Shown: positions 6,706-14,668 of the stretch, piece after piece | Position numbering within the stretch: the first letter of the stretch is position 1 | Layout: each line of letters begins with the position of its first letter | NCBI GenBank assembly: GCA_040508515.1 | Contig: JBEVMS010000303.1 | Coordinates: forward strand, 1-14,668 | Direction: 5' to 3' | DNA: 14,668 bases | From: JBEVMS01 sp040508515 | GTDB lineage: Bacteria; Pseudomonadota; Gammaproteobacteria; Xanthomonadales; Rhodanobacteraceae | Translations under genes and position numbers: made by a program | Notes under the pieces: generated by a model | The model's database searches: none | What the model was told of the DNA's origin: nothing | What the model saw: only the letters and a program-made list of their open reading frames with translations

Positions 6706-6755
6706 TTCAAAATGTGGGCGAATCGTCGGGCTTAAAGGCTACCGCTGCGGACCAT

Positions 6756-9700
6756 CTACTGCGACACAGCGGCGGCCGATGTGGCCGGGGCCGGCAGCAG
6801 GGGCGGTTTGACCGGCGCCGGCACCGGTACCGAACGCCGCTCCAGCAAGGTCATCTTGGGCTTGTCCCACGGCCCGGTGATCCGATAACGCAGGCTGGCG
6901 ACGCGGTTGATGCCATGCCCCAGCAGCCCCTGCATGGCCAGCCCCGCCGCCGCGCCGATCGGACCACCGACCACTGCGCCGACCACCGGCAAGCTGTTGC
7001 CGACGTGCGGAATGGCGAGCATTTCGAGGTCGTAATCCTTGCTGCGCAGGCCGGTGCGGCCGGTGATGGTGATCGCCGCCGCCGGGCTGCGAATCTTGAG
7101 GTTATCGGTGTTGGCGTTGCCATCGAAGAAATTGAAGTCCCCGGTGATCGCATCGAAGGCCAGCCCCTTGCCGAATACATCGCCAAAATCGAAGGTCAAC
7201 CGGCGCGGCAACTCGGCCAGCGACGCGAGTCCAAAAAGTCGCCCTACGCCGGGCAGCGGCGCTTCGGGGATACGCCCATCGGTGACGTTCACACTAAGCC
7301 GGCCGTCCAGCGTCGCCAATGACAGCGCCGAGGGCGCGCCAGGCCAGCTCGCGTCCAGCTCGGCCTGGGTCTTGCCGCCGCTGAATACGTTGTCGTAGCC
7401 AAACGCGCCCAGCATGTCGCCCAGGTCCTGCGCGGTGAAACTGATCTTCAAGTGGGTCTGGTTGTCCTCGGCGCTGCCGTTCCAGTCGCCGCTGGCATTG
7501 ACCTGCACGCTCTTGGATAGCGCACGCAACTGATCGATGTGCATGCCTTGCGCCGTCGGCCAGGTCTCCAGTCGCGCCTCCCCCAGCTTGGCGTCGCCCA
7601 GGCGCAGGTCGCTGATCGACAGGTGCAGCGGCGGCAGCACCGCCGGAGCGATCCCGGACATCGCAATGGATGGCGAGGCGACCTCGCCGGCCGCGGCCAC
7701 CGTCGCCGCAACGCTCACCGCTCGGGCCGGAACGGAACCACCCGACGCCGCGGCCAGCGGGAGCGACGCCGCTTTAGCCGCCACGGGTGGCTCGGATGCA
7801 CTGGCGCGTGGCGGCGGGTCAGTTGGCCAATGCAAGCGTTGCAGTTGAGCGGTAATCCCGCGTTGGCGCAGATCGACCGACGGCACCCGGATGGTGCCGG
7901 CCATGTCGGCGCTACCGACCACAAAATTCATCGACTGCGCCTGGGGGGCCGCCTGAATCTGCATATCGCTAAAGGCGTGCCCGAACACCAGCGTCTGACC
8001 GGCGGTGACGTCCAGGCTTTCCAGGCCTGGGCCGGCATCGCCGCCACTGCCGCCGCCGGCATATTGCACCCAACCGGTAGCGTCCAATCGCGGGGTGCGG
8101 CCGAGTACGCGCAGCCCTTGCGCCGGGACGCTTTCGGGCATCTGGCTGCCGAGTAATATCGTCGCCGCCAGCGGTCGATTGGCGACACCGGGCAGGCGAA
8201 AACGTCCGCGCAGGCTATCGCCCAAGGCCAACTGCATGTCGGCACGGCCCAAAGGCAGCGGCACATTGACCTGCAATGGCAACCGTGTGGCAGCCGGTTT
8301 GTCCAGTGGCGCAGGCAATTTGAGTGCCATGCCGCTCAGCGACGAAGCGATGCTGAGCGTTTGCGTTACTGCGGTGGCGCCATCGGGATGAGCGATGTCG
8401 AAGCCGATGGTGAAATCGGCACGACCGTCGGCCAGCGAATTAAGCCAGGCCAGTTGCGGATAGCCCTCGGTGAGCTGCGAAACCGCATAGCGCCCGCTCA
8501 ACTGTGCCGACAGCACCGTGTTGGGCTCACTCGTGGCGCCGGCCACGGCCAGCGCGAGACTGGCCGGCACACCGCGAAAACCGCCCACCAGGGGACCGGC
8601 GCTCATGCCCTTGGCATCGAAATGCAGTGGTCCGTCAAGTTTGTCCAGCAGCACGCCGTAATCGGGGACGTTCAAAGTGGCGTCATGCAAGTGGCCGTTG
8701 CCTTCCAAACTGAGGCGATCGATCGACTTGACCGGTAGCAGCAGATGAAAATCGAAGTCGAGCTTTCCACCAAGACTGAGCTTGGACAGCGCATCCGTCT
8801 GGCTGCGACCGATCGGACTGGCGCGCACGAACTCCATCGCGCTGGCCGCGCTGCTGTTGCCTTGGACATTGATGTCCAGCGTGGTATCGGCGAAATCCGG
8901 GATACTCGCCACCGCGCGGCTGAGGTGATTGCCCAGGGCCTGGCCCGCGCTGGCCTCCACCTGCATGCCGTTGTCGGTGAAGCGGGCCACCGCGTCGATA
9001 CCCTCGGCGCGCGGCCAGCCTACGCCGTAATCCAACGTGGTATCGCTGATTTGCGCCTGCGCCTCGAAGCGCCCTTCGTGCTTGCGGAAGGGCCAATCGG
9101 CCAGACTGCCGCGTACCAGCGCGTCGCCCTGCACGACGTTACCGTCAACCAAGGCGCGATCAAGCCAGGCGATCGCCGCGGGCGACATCGAAGTGATCGG
9201 CCAGAACAGCTTGGCGGCAGTCACTTGGGCATGATCGACGTGCGCGTAAATATTCAAAAATGGCGAGCCACCCGCATGCGGCAGTTGCACCTCACCGCGG
9301 ACGCCACCGGCGAAGCCCTCGCCCTCGAAATCCAGCGCATCCAGGCCAATGTGCCAGGCTTCGTCGGTTGACCACGCAGCCAGCTCGCCGGCCAGATTGG
9401 CCATCACGAACGGCTTGCGAAAGACTTTCGGCACGCGCACCACGGTCGTTTGCGGCGGCAGCGACAGCGCCAACGCGGAGGCATCGCCACGCAGCTCGCC
9501 GCTAAGCCGATCGATACCCGGCATGCCTTCGACTGGATCGATACCCAGCCCATTGAACGTCATATCGACCGACGTCAGCCCGACCGCGCGACTCCAGTTC
9601 AGCTGCGCTGCGTTCACCACGCCTCGTGGACGGCCCTGCCCCAGCCAACGCGATACGCCGGGAGGAAGTTGCGGATCGAGCGCCAACCAAGGCGCCAGCG

Positions 9701-10712
9701 GCGCGAGCGCCAGTTTGCGCGCAGCGACCTCCACCCGCATTTGCGCCGTGTCCGGTGAGTGCAGATTGGCAACCAGCGCGCTGCCGTCATCGCCAGCCCA
9801 ACGCAGTCGATAACCCGGCGCGAACGTGTTTAGCTCGACGATACCCTTCAGCGCGGGCACCTGCGCTACCCCACCGGCAGGACTGGCGATTTGCAACTCA
9901 CGCAGATCGAAACGGGCCAACTCGCGCACTACCTTGCCGCGGCGCCAATCCAGCCAACTGGCAAAATCGCCCTGGCCGCGCCGGACGGCATAACCGCCGC
10001 CCAGATCGACCCCAGCCAACAGCCCCGGCAAGTCCATCTGACTACCGGCGAGCCACAAGCGCCCTTGGCTACCGTCGATCCGAAACGTGCCCGCACCGCG
10101 CAAGGTGCCGGCCGCTCCGGGACGTTGCAAGATGCCACCCACGCGCATCCGGTCGCCTTGCAGGCTGACCTGCAAGCGAGGCGCCAGCAGCAGATAAAGG
10201 TGTTGATTGCCACCATCGACAATCGCCAGACTGAGGTTGTCCAAGGTCAGCCCGATCGACAAACGCGAGGGCATCGCCTGATCGCCGCCCATCGCGGCAA
10301 ATCCATTCACGTGCCAGGTGCCATCGGCATCGCGCAGCAGATCCAGCCGCAAGCCGCTGGCCGAGAGGTTGAGCAGATGCCGCGAGGACGACGCCCATGC
10401 GCCCAAATCCAGCCACAACTGCGCCTGCGGAATGCGTAACACCTCGCCGCCCGCGTCGGCGGCGGGTTGGATCGTCAGTTGATGCAGAACGAACGACGGC
10501 CCGGACATGCGCCACCGGCTGTCCAACCCGCTGAAGCTCACCTGGCGCTGCAGCCGCTCACTGAGCTGCGCCTGCACCCATTGCGGATGCCGCGCCAGTA
10601 AGGGCAACAGCAGTTGCAGCAGCGCCAGCGACACCGCCAGCACGATCACCCCGATCGCCGCCAGACCCAGCAGCCAGCGCCCCAGTCGTGCCAAGCGCCG
10701 ACGCCAGCGCAT
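6756..10712 (-). CDS. yhdP: YhdP, AsmA-like envelope lipid transport protein
   Basis: The protein has about 1318 residues: a basic N-terminus (MRWRRRLARL), one membrane helix at about 13-40, then a very long periplasmic body of beta-rich AsmA/DUF3971-like repeats. An AsmA_2-type C-terminal domain lies at about 1100-1300, with FDFGDVFGKGLAFD, GRTGLRSKDYDLEM, VVGGPIGAAAG and YRITGPWDKPKM. E. coli YhdP (1266 residues) acts with TamB and YdbH in phospholipid delivery from the inner to the outer membrane. A low-complexity Ala/Pro/Ser linker of about 50 residues (encoded by about 7680-7826) precedes the C-terminal region. The start at 10712 was chosen because it gives a short basic tail before the helix; an upstream ATG at 10757 would add 15 polar residues. 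Neither has a strong Shine-Dalgarno. It sits between rng and tldD, a conserved proteobacterial order. Confidence 0.94.
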   Translation of the reverse strand: MRWRRRLARLGRWLLGLAAIGVIVLAVSLALLQLLLPLLARHPQWVQAQLSERLQRQVSFSGLDSRWRMSGPSFVLHQLTIQPAADAGGEVLRIPQAQLWLDLGAWASSSRHLLNLSASGLRLDLLRDADGTWHVNGFAAMGGDQAMPSRLSIGLTLDNLSLAIVDGGNQHLYLLLAPRLQVSLQGDRMRVGGILQRPGAAGTLRGAGTFRIDGSQGRLWLAGSQMDLPGLLAGVDLGGGYAVRRGQGDFASWLDWRRGKVVRELARFDLRELQIASPAGGVAQVPALKGIVELNTFAPGYRLRWAGDDGSALVANLHSPDTAQMRVEVAARKLALAPLAPWLALDPQLPPGVSRWLGQGRPRGVVNAAQLNWSRAVGLTSVDMTFNGLGIDPVEGMPGIDRLSGELRGDASALALSLPPQTTVVRVPKVFRKPFVMANLAGELAAWSTDEAWHIGLDALDFEGEGFAGGVRGEVQLPHAGGSPFLNIYAHVDHAQVTAAKLFWPITSMSPAAIAWLDRALVDGNVVQGDALVRGSLADWPFRKHEGRFEAQAQISDTTLDYGVGWPRAEGIDAVARFTDNGMQVEASAGQALGNHLSRAVASIPDFADTTLDINVQGNSSAASAMEFVRASPIGRSQTDALSKLSLGGKLDFDFHLLLPVKSIDRLSLEGNGHLHDATLNVPDYGVLLDKLDGPLHFDAKGMSAGPLVGGFRGVPASLALAVAGATSEPNTVLSAQLSGRYAVSQLTEGYPQLAWLNSLADGRADFTIGFDIAHPDGATAVTQTLSIASSLSGMALKLPAPLDKPAATRLPLQVNVPLPLGRADMQLALGDSLRGRFRLPGVANRPLAATILLGSQMPESVPAQGLRVLGRTPRLDATGWVQYAGGGSGGDAGPGLESLDVTAGQTLVFGHAFSDMQIQAAPQAQSMNFVVGSADMAGTIRVPSVDLRQRGITAQLQRLHWPTDPPPRASASEPPVAAKAASLPLAAASGGSVPARAVSVAATVAAAGEVASPSIAMSGIAPAVLPPLHLSISDLRLGDAKLGEARLETWPTAQGMHIDQLRALSKSVQVNASGDWNGSAEDNQTHLKISFTAQDLGDMLGAFGYDNVFSGGKTQAELDASWPGAPSALSLATLDGRLSVNVTDGRIPEAPLPGVGRLFGLASLAELPRRLTFDFGDVFGKGLAFDAITGDFNFFDGNANTDNLKIRSPAAAITITGRTGLRSKDYDLEMLAIPHVGNSLPVVGAVVGGPIGAAAGLAMQGLLGHGINRVASLRYRITGPWDKPKMTLLERRSVPVPAPVKPPLLPAPATSAAAVSQ

Positions 10713-10856
10713 CGTGTTCACCCGGTCGATCCGGCAGCAATCCGCCGAGCATTCCATTGATTCTCATGCGGCACGCCTTGGCCCGCCGCCAGCGCTAGCC
10801 GCCTGCGTGAGCAAATGCACCCTCGCCAACCTGCCGCCGTCGCGTGTCCGGTCAGG

Positions 10857-12350
10857 TCAAAGCAATACGACATCGAACTGTTCCTGCGAATAATGCTCTT
10901 CCGCCTGGAATCGTATGCTTTTGGAGATGAACTCTTCCAATTCAGCGACGGCCGCGGATTCTTCTTCCAGAATGCGGTTGACCACCTTGGCGCTGGCCAT
11001 CACCAGCAGCTTTTCGGCGTTGAACTGACGCACCGCCCGGGTGATCTCGCGGAAAATCTCGTAGGTGACGGTCTCGGCGGTTTTCAACGCACCGCGACCT
11101 GCGCAGCACGGGCACGGCTCGCACAACTGGCGTTCCAGGCTTTCTGTGGTGCGCTTACGGGTCATCTCGACCAGGCCCAGCGAGGACATCGGGTAAACCG
11201 TGGTCTTGGCGTGGTCGCGCGACAAGCCTTTTTCCAGCATGCGCAGCACCTGGCGCTTGTGCTCCTCGTCGATCATGTCGATGAAGTCGATGATGATGAT
11301 GCCGCCCAGGTTGCGCAGGCGCAGTTGACGCGAGGCCGCTTGCGCCGCCTCCAGATTGGTGCGGTAGACGGTTTCCTCCAGGTTGCGCGAGCCGAGGTAA
11401 CCGCCGGTGTTGACGTCGATGGTGGTCATGGCTTCGGTCTGGTCGACCACCAGGTAGCCGCCGGATTTCAGTGGCACTTCCTTTTTCAAGGCGCGCTGCA
11501 TTTCGTCTTCGGCGCCGTAGAGGTCGAAGATCGGCCGTTCGCCGTCGTAGTGCTCGACCCGGTCGTTCAACACCGGCATGAACTTGTTGACGAACTTGAC
11601 CACCTTTTCGTAGGTCTCGTGCGAGTCCACGCGCACTTTTTCGATGCCGTCATGCAGCATGTCGCGCAGGCTGCGCAGCGGCAGCGAAAGCTCCTCATAA
11701 ACGCGCTCGCCGACCTTGGCCTTGGCGATGTTTTCCTGCACCACCCGCCAGACTTTGCCCAGGTAGGTGACGTCGAAGGCCAGCGATTCGGGCGACTGCC
11801 CCTCGGCGTTGGTGCGCACGATGTAGCCGAGCGGGTTGTCGCCGATCAGCGGCGTCAATACCTCTTTCAGCCGCTGGCGCTCCGATTCCTCGTCGATGCG
11901 GGTGGATACCCCCAGCGTGCGCGCATGTGGCAACAGCACCAGATAGCGCGAAGGAATCGACAGATGGGTGGATAGGCGCGCGCCCTTGGAGCCGATCGGG
12001 TCCTTGACCACCTGCACAACGATCTCCTGCCCCTCGTGCACCAGCTCGTTGATCGACGGGGTGGGCCCGTGCGCATGCCCATTGCCGTGGGGTGCCACCT
12101 CGCCCTCGACTGCCGCCAGCACCGGACGCACGATGTCCGAGGCATGCAGAAACGCCGCGCGCTCCAGGCCGATTTCGACGAACACCGCCTGCATGCCGGG
12201 CATTACGCGCTGCACGCGCCCCTTGTAGACATTGCCGACGTAGCCCCGTTTGGAAGCGCGCTCGACGTGCACTTCCTGCAACATGCCATTTTCGACCACC
12301 CCGACACGGGTTTCGCGCGGTGTCACATTGATCAGGATCTCTTCGCTCAC
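10857..12350 (-). CDS. rng: ribonuclease G (RNase E/G family)
   Basis: This 497-residue endoribonuclease (E. coli RNase G has 489) acts in 16S rRNA 5' maturation and mRNA decay in the cytosol. An S1-like RNA-binding domain lies at about 36-125 (GYVGNVYKGRVQRVMPGMQA, FVEIGLERAAFLHASDI). The catalytic DNase I-like domain has the magnesium-binding aspartates D312 (TTIDVNTGG) and D355 (IIIIDFIDM). The zinc-link C-P-C-C at 413-416 supports dimerisation. The start codon is GTG at 12350, backed by GGGAG about 6 bases upstream. It is the first gene of the rng-yhdP-tldD run, with a promoter candidate directly ahead. A Gly/His-rich loop (HGNGHAHG, 88-95) sits inside the S1 domain. Identity is secure. 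Confidence 0.97.
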   Translation of the reverse strand: MSEEILINVTPRETRVGVVENGMLQEVHVERASKRGYVGNVYKGRVQRVMPGMQAVFVEIGLERAAFLHASDIVRPVLAAVEGEVAPHGNGHAHGPTPSINELVHEGQEIVVQVVKDPIGSKGARLSTHLSIPSRYLVLLPHARTLGVSTRIDEESERQRLKEVLTPLIGDNPLGYIVRTNAEGQSPESLAFDVTYLGKVWRVVQENIAKAKVGERVYEELSLPLRSLRDMLHDGIEKVRVDSHETYEKVVKFVNKFMPVLNDRVEHYDGERPIFDLYGAEDEMQRALKKEVPLKSGGYLVVDQTEAMTTIDVNTGGYLGSRNLEETVYRTNLEAAQAASRQLRLRNLGGIIIIDFIDMIDEEHKRQVLRMLEKGLSRDHAKTTVYPMSSLGLVEMTRKRTTESLERQLCEPCPCCAGRGALKTAETVTYEIFREITRAVRQFNAEKLLVMASAKVVNRILEEESAAVAELEEFISKSIRFQAEEHYSQEQFDVVLL

Positions 12351-12375
12351 CGGCTACTCCCTTAGGCAGACGATC

Positions 12376-12405
12376 TTTATAGCGGGTGCGTGAGTACACT
12401 GTCGA
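12376..12405 (-). promoter_or_regulatory. sigma70-type promoter candidate for rng
   Basis: On the minus strand TCGACA (12405-12400, five of six matches to TTGACA) is followed after 18 bases by TATAAA (12381-12376). The predicted transcription start would be around 12369, giving a leader of roughly 20 bases that contains the rng Shine-Dalgarno. This is the best promoter-like sequence in the window. Confidence 0.55.
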
Positions 12406-12504
12406 TGCGTTAGACATCGCTGGTTAAGTCCGGGCACTTTTCTGGCGCCGCCGCGGTCGTATCCGGGGTTTCTCATAACGTCTCACGGTTAGGATAGGCG
12501 TGTC

Positions 12505-13170
12505 ATGAAGCTGTTGCTGGTTGAAGATTCCGAGCGCCTGCGCGCTACCGTGCAACACGGCCTGCAAAGTGCCGGCTTTACCGTCGATGCGGCCAGGGAC
12601 GGCGTCGAAGCCAGCGGTTTCCTCGCCAGCTACGACTACGACCTGGTGGTGCTGGACCTGATGCTGCCGCGACTGGACGGCATCGGCGTGCTGCGCGCGC
12701 TGCCCGGCGGCGACCGCCAGCCGCGCGTGCTGGTGCTGTCCGCGCGCGATCAGGTCAGCGACCGCATCGATGCGCTCAACGCCGGCGCCGATGACTACCT
12801 GGTCAAGCCGTTTTCATTTGACGAACTGGTCGCGCGGCTGCATGCCCTGGCACGGCGGCCGTTGCAAGCACAACCGACCGTGCTCCATCACGGCGCGCTG
12901 ACGCTGGACCCGCGCGCGCATTTGGTGAGTGTGGAGGGCCGGCCGTTGGCGCTGACCCCGCGGGAATTTGCCGTACTGAGTTTGCTGCTGCGCCAGCGCG
13001 GCCGCGCCTTCAGTCGCGGCGAAATCCTTGAACGTACTGCCGGCAGCGATAGTGAAGTCTCTGATCGCAGCGTCGAAGTGCTGGTGTTTGGGCTTCGACG
13101 CAAGCTCGATGCGGCCGGCTTTGAAGGCTTGATCGAAACACGGCGCGGGGCAGGCTACCTGATTCCATGA
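12505..13170 (+). CDS. OmpR/PhoB-family response regulator
   Basis: The protein has 221 residues. The receiver domain (1-115) has the acidic pair E7-D8, the phosphoacceptor D51 in VVLDLMLPRLDG, S79 in LVLSARD and K101 in DDYLVKPF. A winged-helix DNA-binding domain follows at about 125-221, with LTPREFAVLSLLL, RSVEVLVFGLRRKLD and TRRGAGYLIP. It would be phosphorylated by the histidine kinase encoded next and then control transcription. The ATG at 12505 has AGG 6 bases upstream (12496-12498). The gene starts 154 bp from the divergent rng, so its promoter must overlap the rng control region, but I see no good -35/-10 pair for it. It resembles the QseB/CusR/TctD branch; the regulon cannot be named from sequence. 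Confidence 0.93.
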   Translation: MKLLLVEDSERLRATVQHGLQSAGFTVDAARDGVEASGFLASYDYDLVVLDLMLPRLDGIGVLRALPGGDRQPRVLVLSARDQVSDRIDALNAGADDYLVKPFSFDELVARLHALARRPLQAQPTVLHHGALTLDPRAHLVSVEGRPLALTPREFAVLSLLLRQRGRAFSRGEILERTAGSDSEVSDRSVEVLVFGLRRKLDAAGFEGLIETRRGAGYLIP

Positions 13171-14600
13171 ATCTTCCGACCCTTTCGGCGCGGATCACCT
13201 TGCTGCTGCTGGTGACCAGCCTGGCGATCCTGGGTGCCGGCTCGCTGATTATGGATTGGCGCATCGACAACCAGATGGAGCAGCGCTACGAACAGGGCCT
13301 GCTGGCCCAGGCCCAGGCGCTGGTATCGCCGATCGTGATCGAACCTGATCACCTGGAGCCGGAAAGTTCGGCCTGGCTGTCCGCCGACATGCTGGGTTTG
13401 GGTAGCCAAGCGTATTACGACATCCGCTGCGGCGACCTGGGTATCGCCATCAGCAGACCCTCGCCGCCGGCGCGTCCGCCGGATTGGCCCGGTTCGCGCA
13501 GCAAAACACCCCGCTTCGGTCAGTTCGGTGGTGGCTGGAACCACCAATTAGGTTGGGTGATCCTAGACTTCGACGCGCCGCTGGGCGAGGGCTGGGGCGC
13601 CACGGAGGAACAACGGCAGCGCGCCTGGCGCAGCACCCCGAACCGACTGATTTCGCGCGATTGCAGCATTCTTCTGGTGCAAAGCCGCCATCAGCTCAAT
13701 CAGACCATGGTGTCGATCGACTGGATCTTACTGCTGGGCCCCACGCTAGCCTTGTTGATCGCATTTGTCGCGGCGCCGCCGATCGTGCGCCATGGCTTGC
13801 GCCCGCTGCATGCGTTGGGCGAACGCATGGGCAATATCGGACCCAACGCCCCAGGCCAACGCCTGCCGCCCAGCGGCATCCGCGAACTGGGGCCGCTGGT
13901 GGAGCGCTTCAATGGCGTGCTGGCGCGCATGGACGAAGGGTTGGCACGCGAACGCCAGTTCGCCAGTGGACTCGCGCACGAAACTCGCACTCGCCTGGCC
14001 GAGCTGCGCGCGCTGACCGAGGTCGAGCGGCGCTATCCCAGCGGCCGTAGCATGACCGACATCCTGACCGAAATTGGCACCATCGGCGGCGAGCTCGAAG
14101 CCACAGTCAGCGCCCTTTTGCTGTTGACCCGCTTGGAGTCGGGGCTGCAGCCACCCCAGCCGCAGGCCTTGCAACTGGCGCCGTGGCTCGAACGGATTAG
14201 CCAGCATCCACGCGCCTTGGCCGCCGCACGCGGCGTGCAACTGCAATGGCTGGTCAATCCGGCGCAGCAGTTGTTCATCGATCCGGCGCTGTTCGAGGTG
14301 GTGTTAGGCAACTTGCTGGGCAACGCCTGCGCCTATGCGCCACCGGGCGACACCGTGCTGCTGCGCATTGATGCGCATGGGGTGAGCATCGACAATGCCG
14401 CCCCCGCACTCGATCCGGCCGATTTGGCCAAGCTAGGTCAGCGTTTCTGGCGTAAGCAGCAACCCGATCCTGGCCACGCCGGCTTAGGTCTAGCGTTGGC
14501 GCAGGCGGCGGCCAGTGCACTGCGCTGGCGGATCGAATTTCGCCTGATCGAGCAGCGTCTGTATGCCCAACTTGAGCCCATGCCAGCCACGCTTGGCTGA
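13167..14600 (+). CDS. membrane sensor histidine kinase with an atypical H box
   Basis: The protein has 477 residues. A membrane helix at about 8-29, a periplasmic sensor of about 155 residues (30-186), a second helix at 187-207 and a HAMP-like linker (about 208-258) precede the HisKA and HATPase_c domains. The phosphoacceptor is H271 in LAHETRTRLAEL, where the usual proline of H-E-x-R-T-P-L is R276. The N box has N382 and N386 (NLLGNACAYAP), FWRK lies at 427-430, and the G2 box is GHAGLGLALAQ at 436-446. The usual DxGxG of the G1 box is replaced by IDNAAPALDP (408-417). The sensor has two cysteines, C88 and C166. The start overlaps the regulator stop (ATGA, 13167-13170), so the two are co-translated partners. 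The ligand is unknown. Confidence 0.92.
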   Translation: MNLPTLSARITLLLLVTSLAILGAGSLIMDWRIDNQMEQRYEQGLLAQAQALVSPIVIEPDHLEPESSAWLSADMLGLGSQAYYDIRCGDLGIAISRPSPPARPPDWPGSRSKTPRFGQFGGGWNHQLGWVILDFDAPLGEGWGATEEQRQRAWRSTPNRLISRDCSILLVQSRHQLNQTMVSIDWILLLGPTLALLIAFVAAPPIVRHGLRPLHALGERMGNIGPNAPGQRLPPSGIRELGPLVERFNGVLARMDEGLARERQFASGLAHETRTRLAELRALTEVERRYPSGRSMTDILTEIGTIGGELEATVSALLLLTRLESGLQPPQPQALQLAPWLERISQHPRALAAARGVQLQWLVNPAQQLFIDPALFEVVLGNLLGNACAYAPPGDTVLLRIDAHGVSIDNAAPALDPADLAKLGQRFWRKQQPDPGHAGLGLALAQAAASALRWRIEFRLIEQRLYAQLEPMPATLG

Positions 14601-14615
14601 GTAAATCGAGCGTCC

Positions 14616-14635
14616 ACCGCCGTGGGTGCGGCGGT
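14616..14635 (+). terminator. weak hairpin after the histidine kinase gene
   Basis: ACCGCCG (14616-14622) and CGGCGGT (14629-14635) form a 7-bp stem with a 6-base loop, beginning 15 bases beyond the kinase stop codon. The run after it is TGTGCGCATG, not a T tract, so intrinsic termination is doubtful. The last 33 bases of the window hold no recognisable gene. Confidence 0.3.
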
Positions 14636-14668
14636 TGTGCGCATGAAATGGGATAACACCCATGCCGT

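Noticed and set aside
5882..6811. Plus-strand open frames opposite tldD and the end of yhdP
   Set aside because: They are shadows of two well-identified genes, with no start signals and no family resemblance.
10815..11975. Long plus-strand open frame (386 codons) opposite rng
   Set aside because: It is antisense to RNase G, is His/Asp/Gln-rich in the way of codon shadows, and shows no recognisable family.
14641..14668. Start of a further gene at the right edge
   Set aside because: Too few bases remain. The ATG codons there have no clear Shine-Dalgarno, and a short inverted repeat (ATGGG...CCCAT) is equally well chance.

Overview
The window is high-GC gammaproteobacterial chromosome. The rng-yhdP-tldD run, with darP and pmbA/tldE close by, together with the codon use, points to the Lysobacterales (Xanthomonadaceae or Rhodanobacteraceae). 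That assignment is inference from gene content and composition; no rRNA or marker was available to test it. Almost everything is core housekeeping. The one clearly foreign piece is a frameshifted, AT-richer HNH-type gene at about 4.2-5.1 kb.

Layout. (1) 53-508, minus: a small DUF4870 membrane protein. (2) 799-2151, minus: pmbA/tldE, the partner subunit of the TldD/TldE protease. (3) 2268-3166, plus, divergent from pmbA: a DUF1653 gene with a pentapeptide-repeat tail, overlapping by ATGA with darP (yjgA, DUF615), a ribosome maturation factor. (4) 3167-3481: about 315 bp without a gene. (5) 3482-4117, plus: a CDP-alcohol phosphatidyltransferase, probably phosphatidylserine synthase. (6) 4217-5061, plus: an HNH-like nuclease gene split by one apparent missing base. 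(7) 5173-5208: a strong intrinsic terminator for the minus strand. (8) 12350 down to 5234, minus: rng, yhdP and tldD in one direction, with a promoter candidate in front of rng and the terminator behind tldD, so probably one operon. (9) 12505-14600, plus, divergent from rng: an OmpR-type response regulator overlapping a sensor histidine kinase.

How the genes work together. TldD and TldE form one heterodimeric metalloprotease. In E. coli they lie at two distant loci (tldD with yhdP and rng; pmbA with yjgA); here both neighbourhoods sit within 12 kb. RNase G and DarP act on rRNA and ribosome maturation, while YhdP and PssA act on envelope lipid transport and synthesis. The two-component pair would sense an envelope or periplasmic signal, but its target is not visible. 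I see no CRISPR array, tRNA, rRNA, insertion sequence or defence island, and no convincing new multi-gene system. The most unusual points are the HNH gene one base away from being intact, the 15-bp repeat tail on DUF1653, and the degenerate H and G1 boxes of the histidine kinase.
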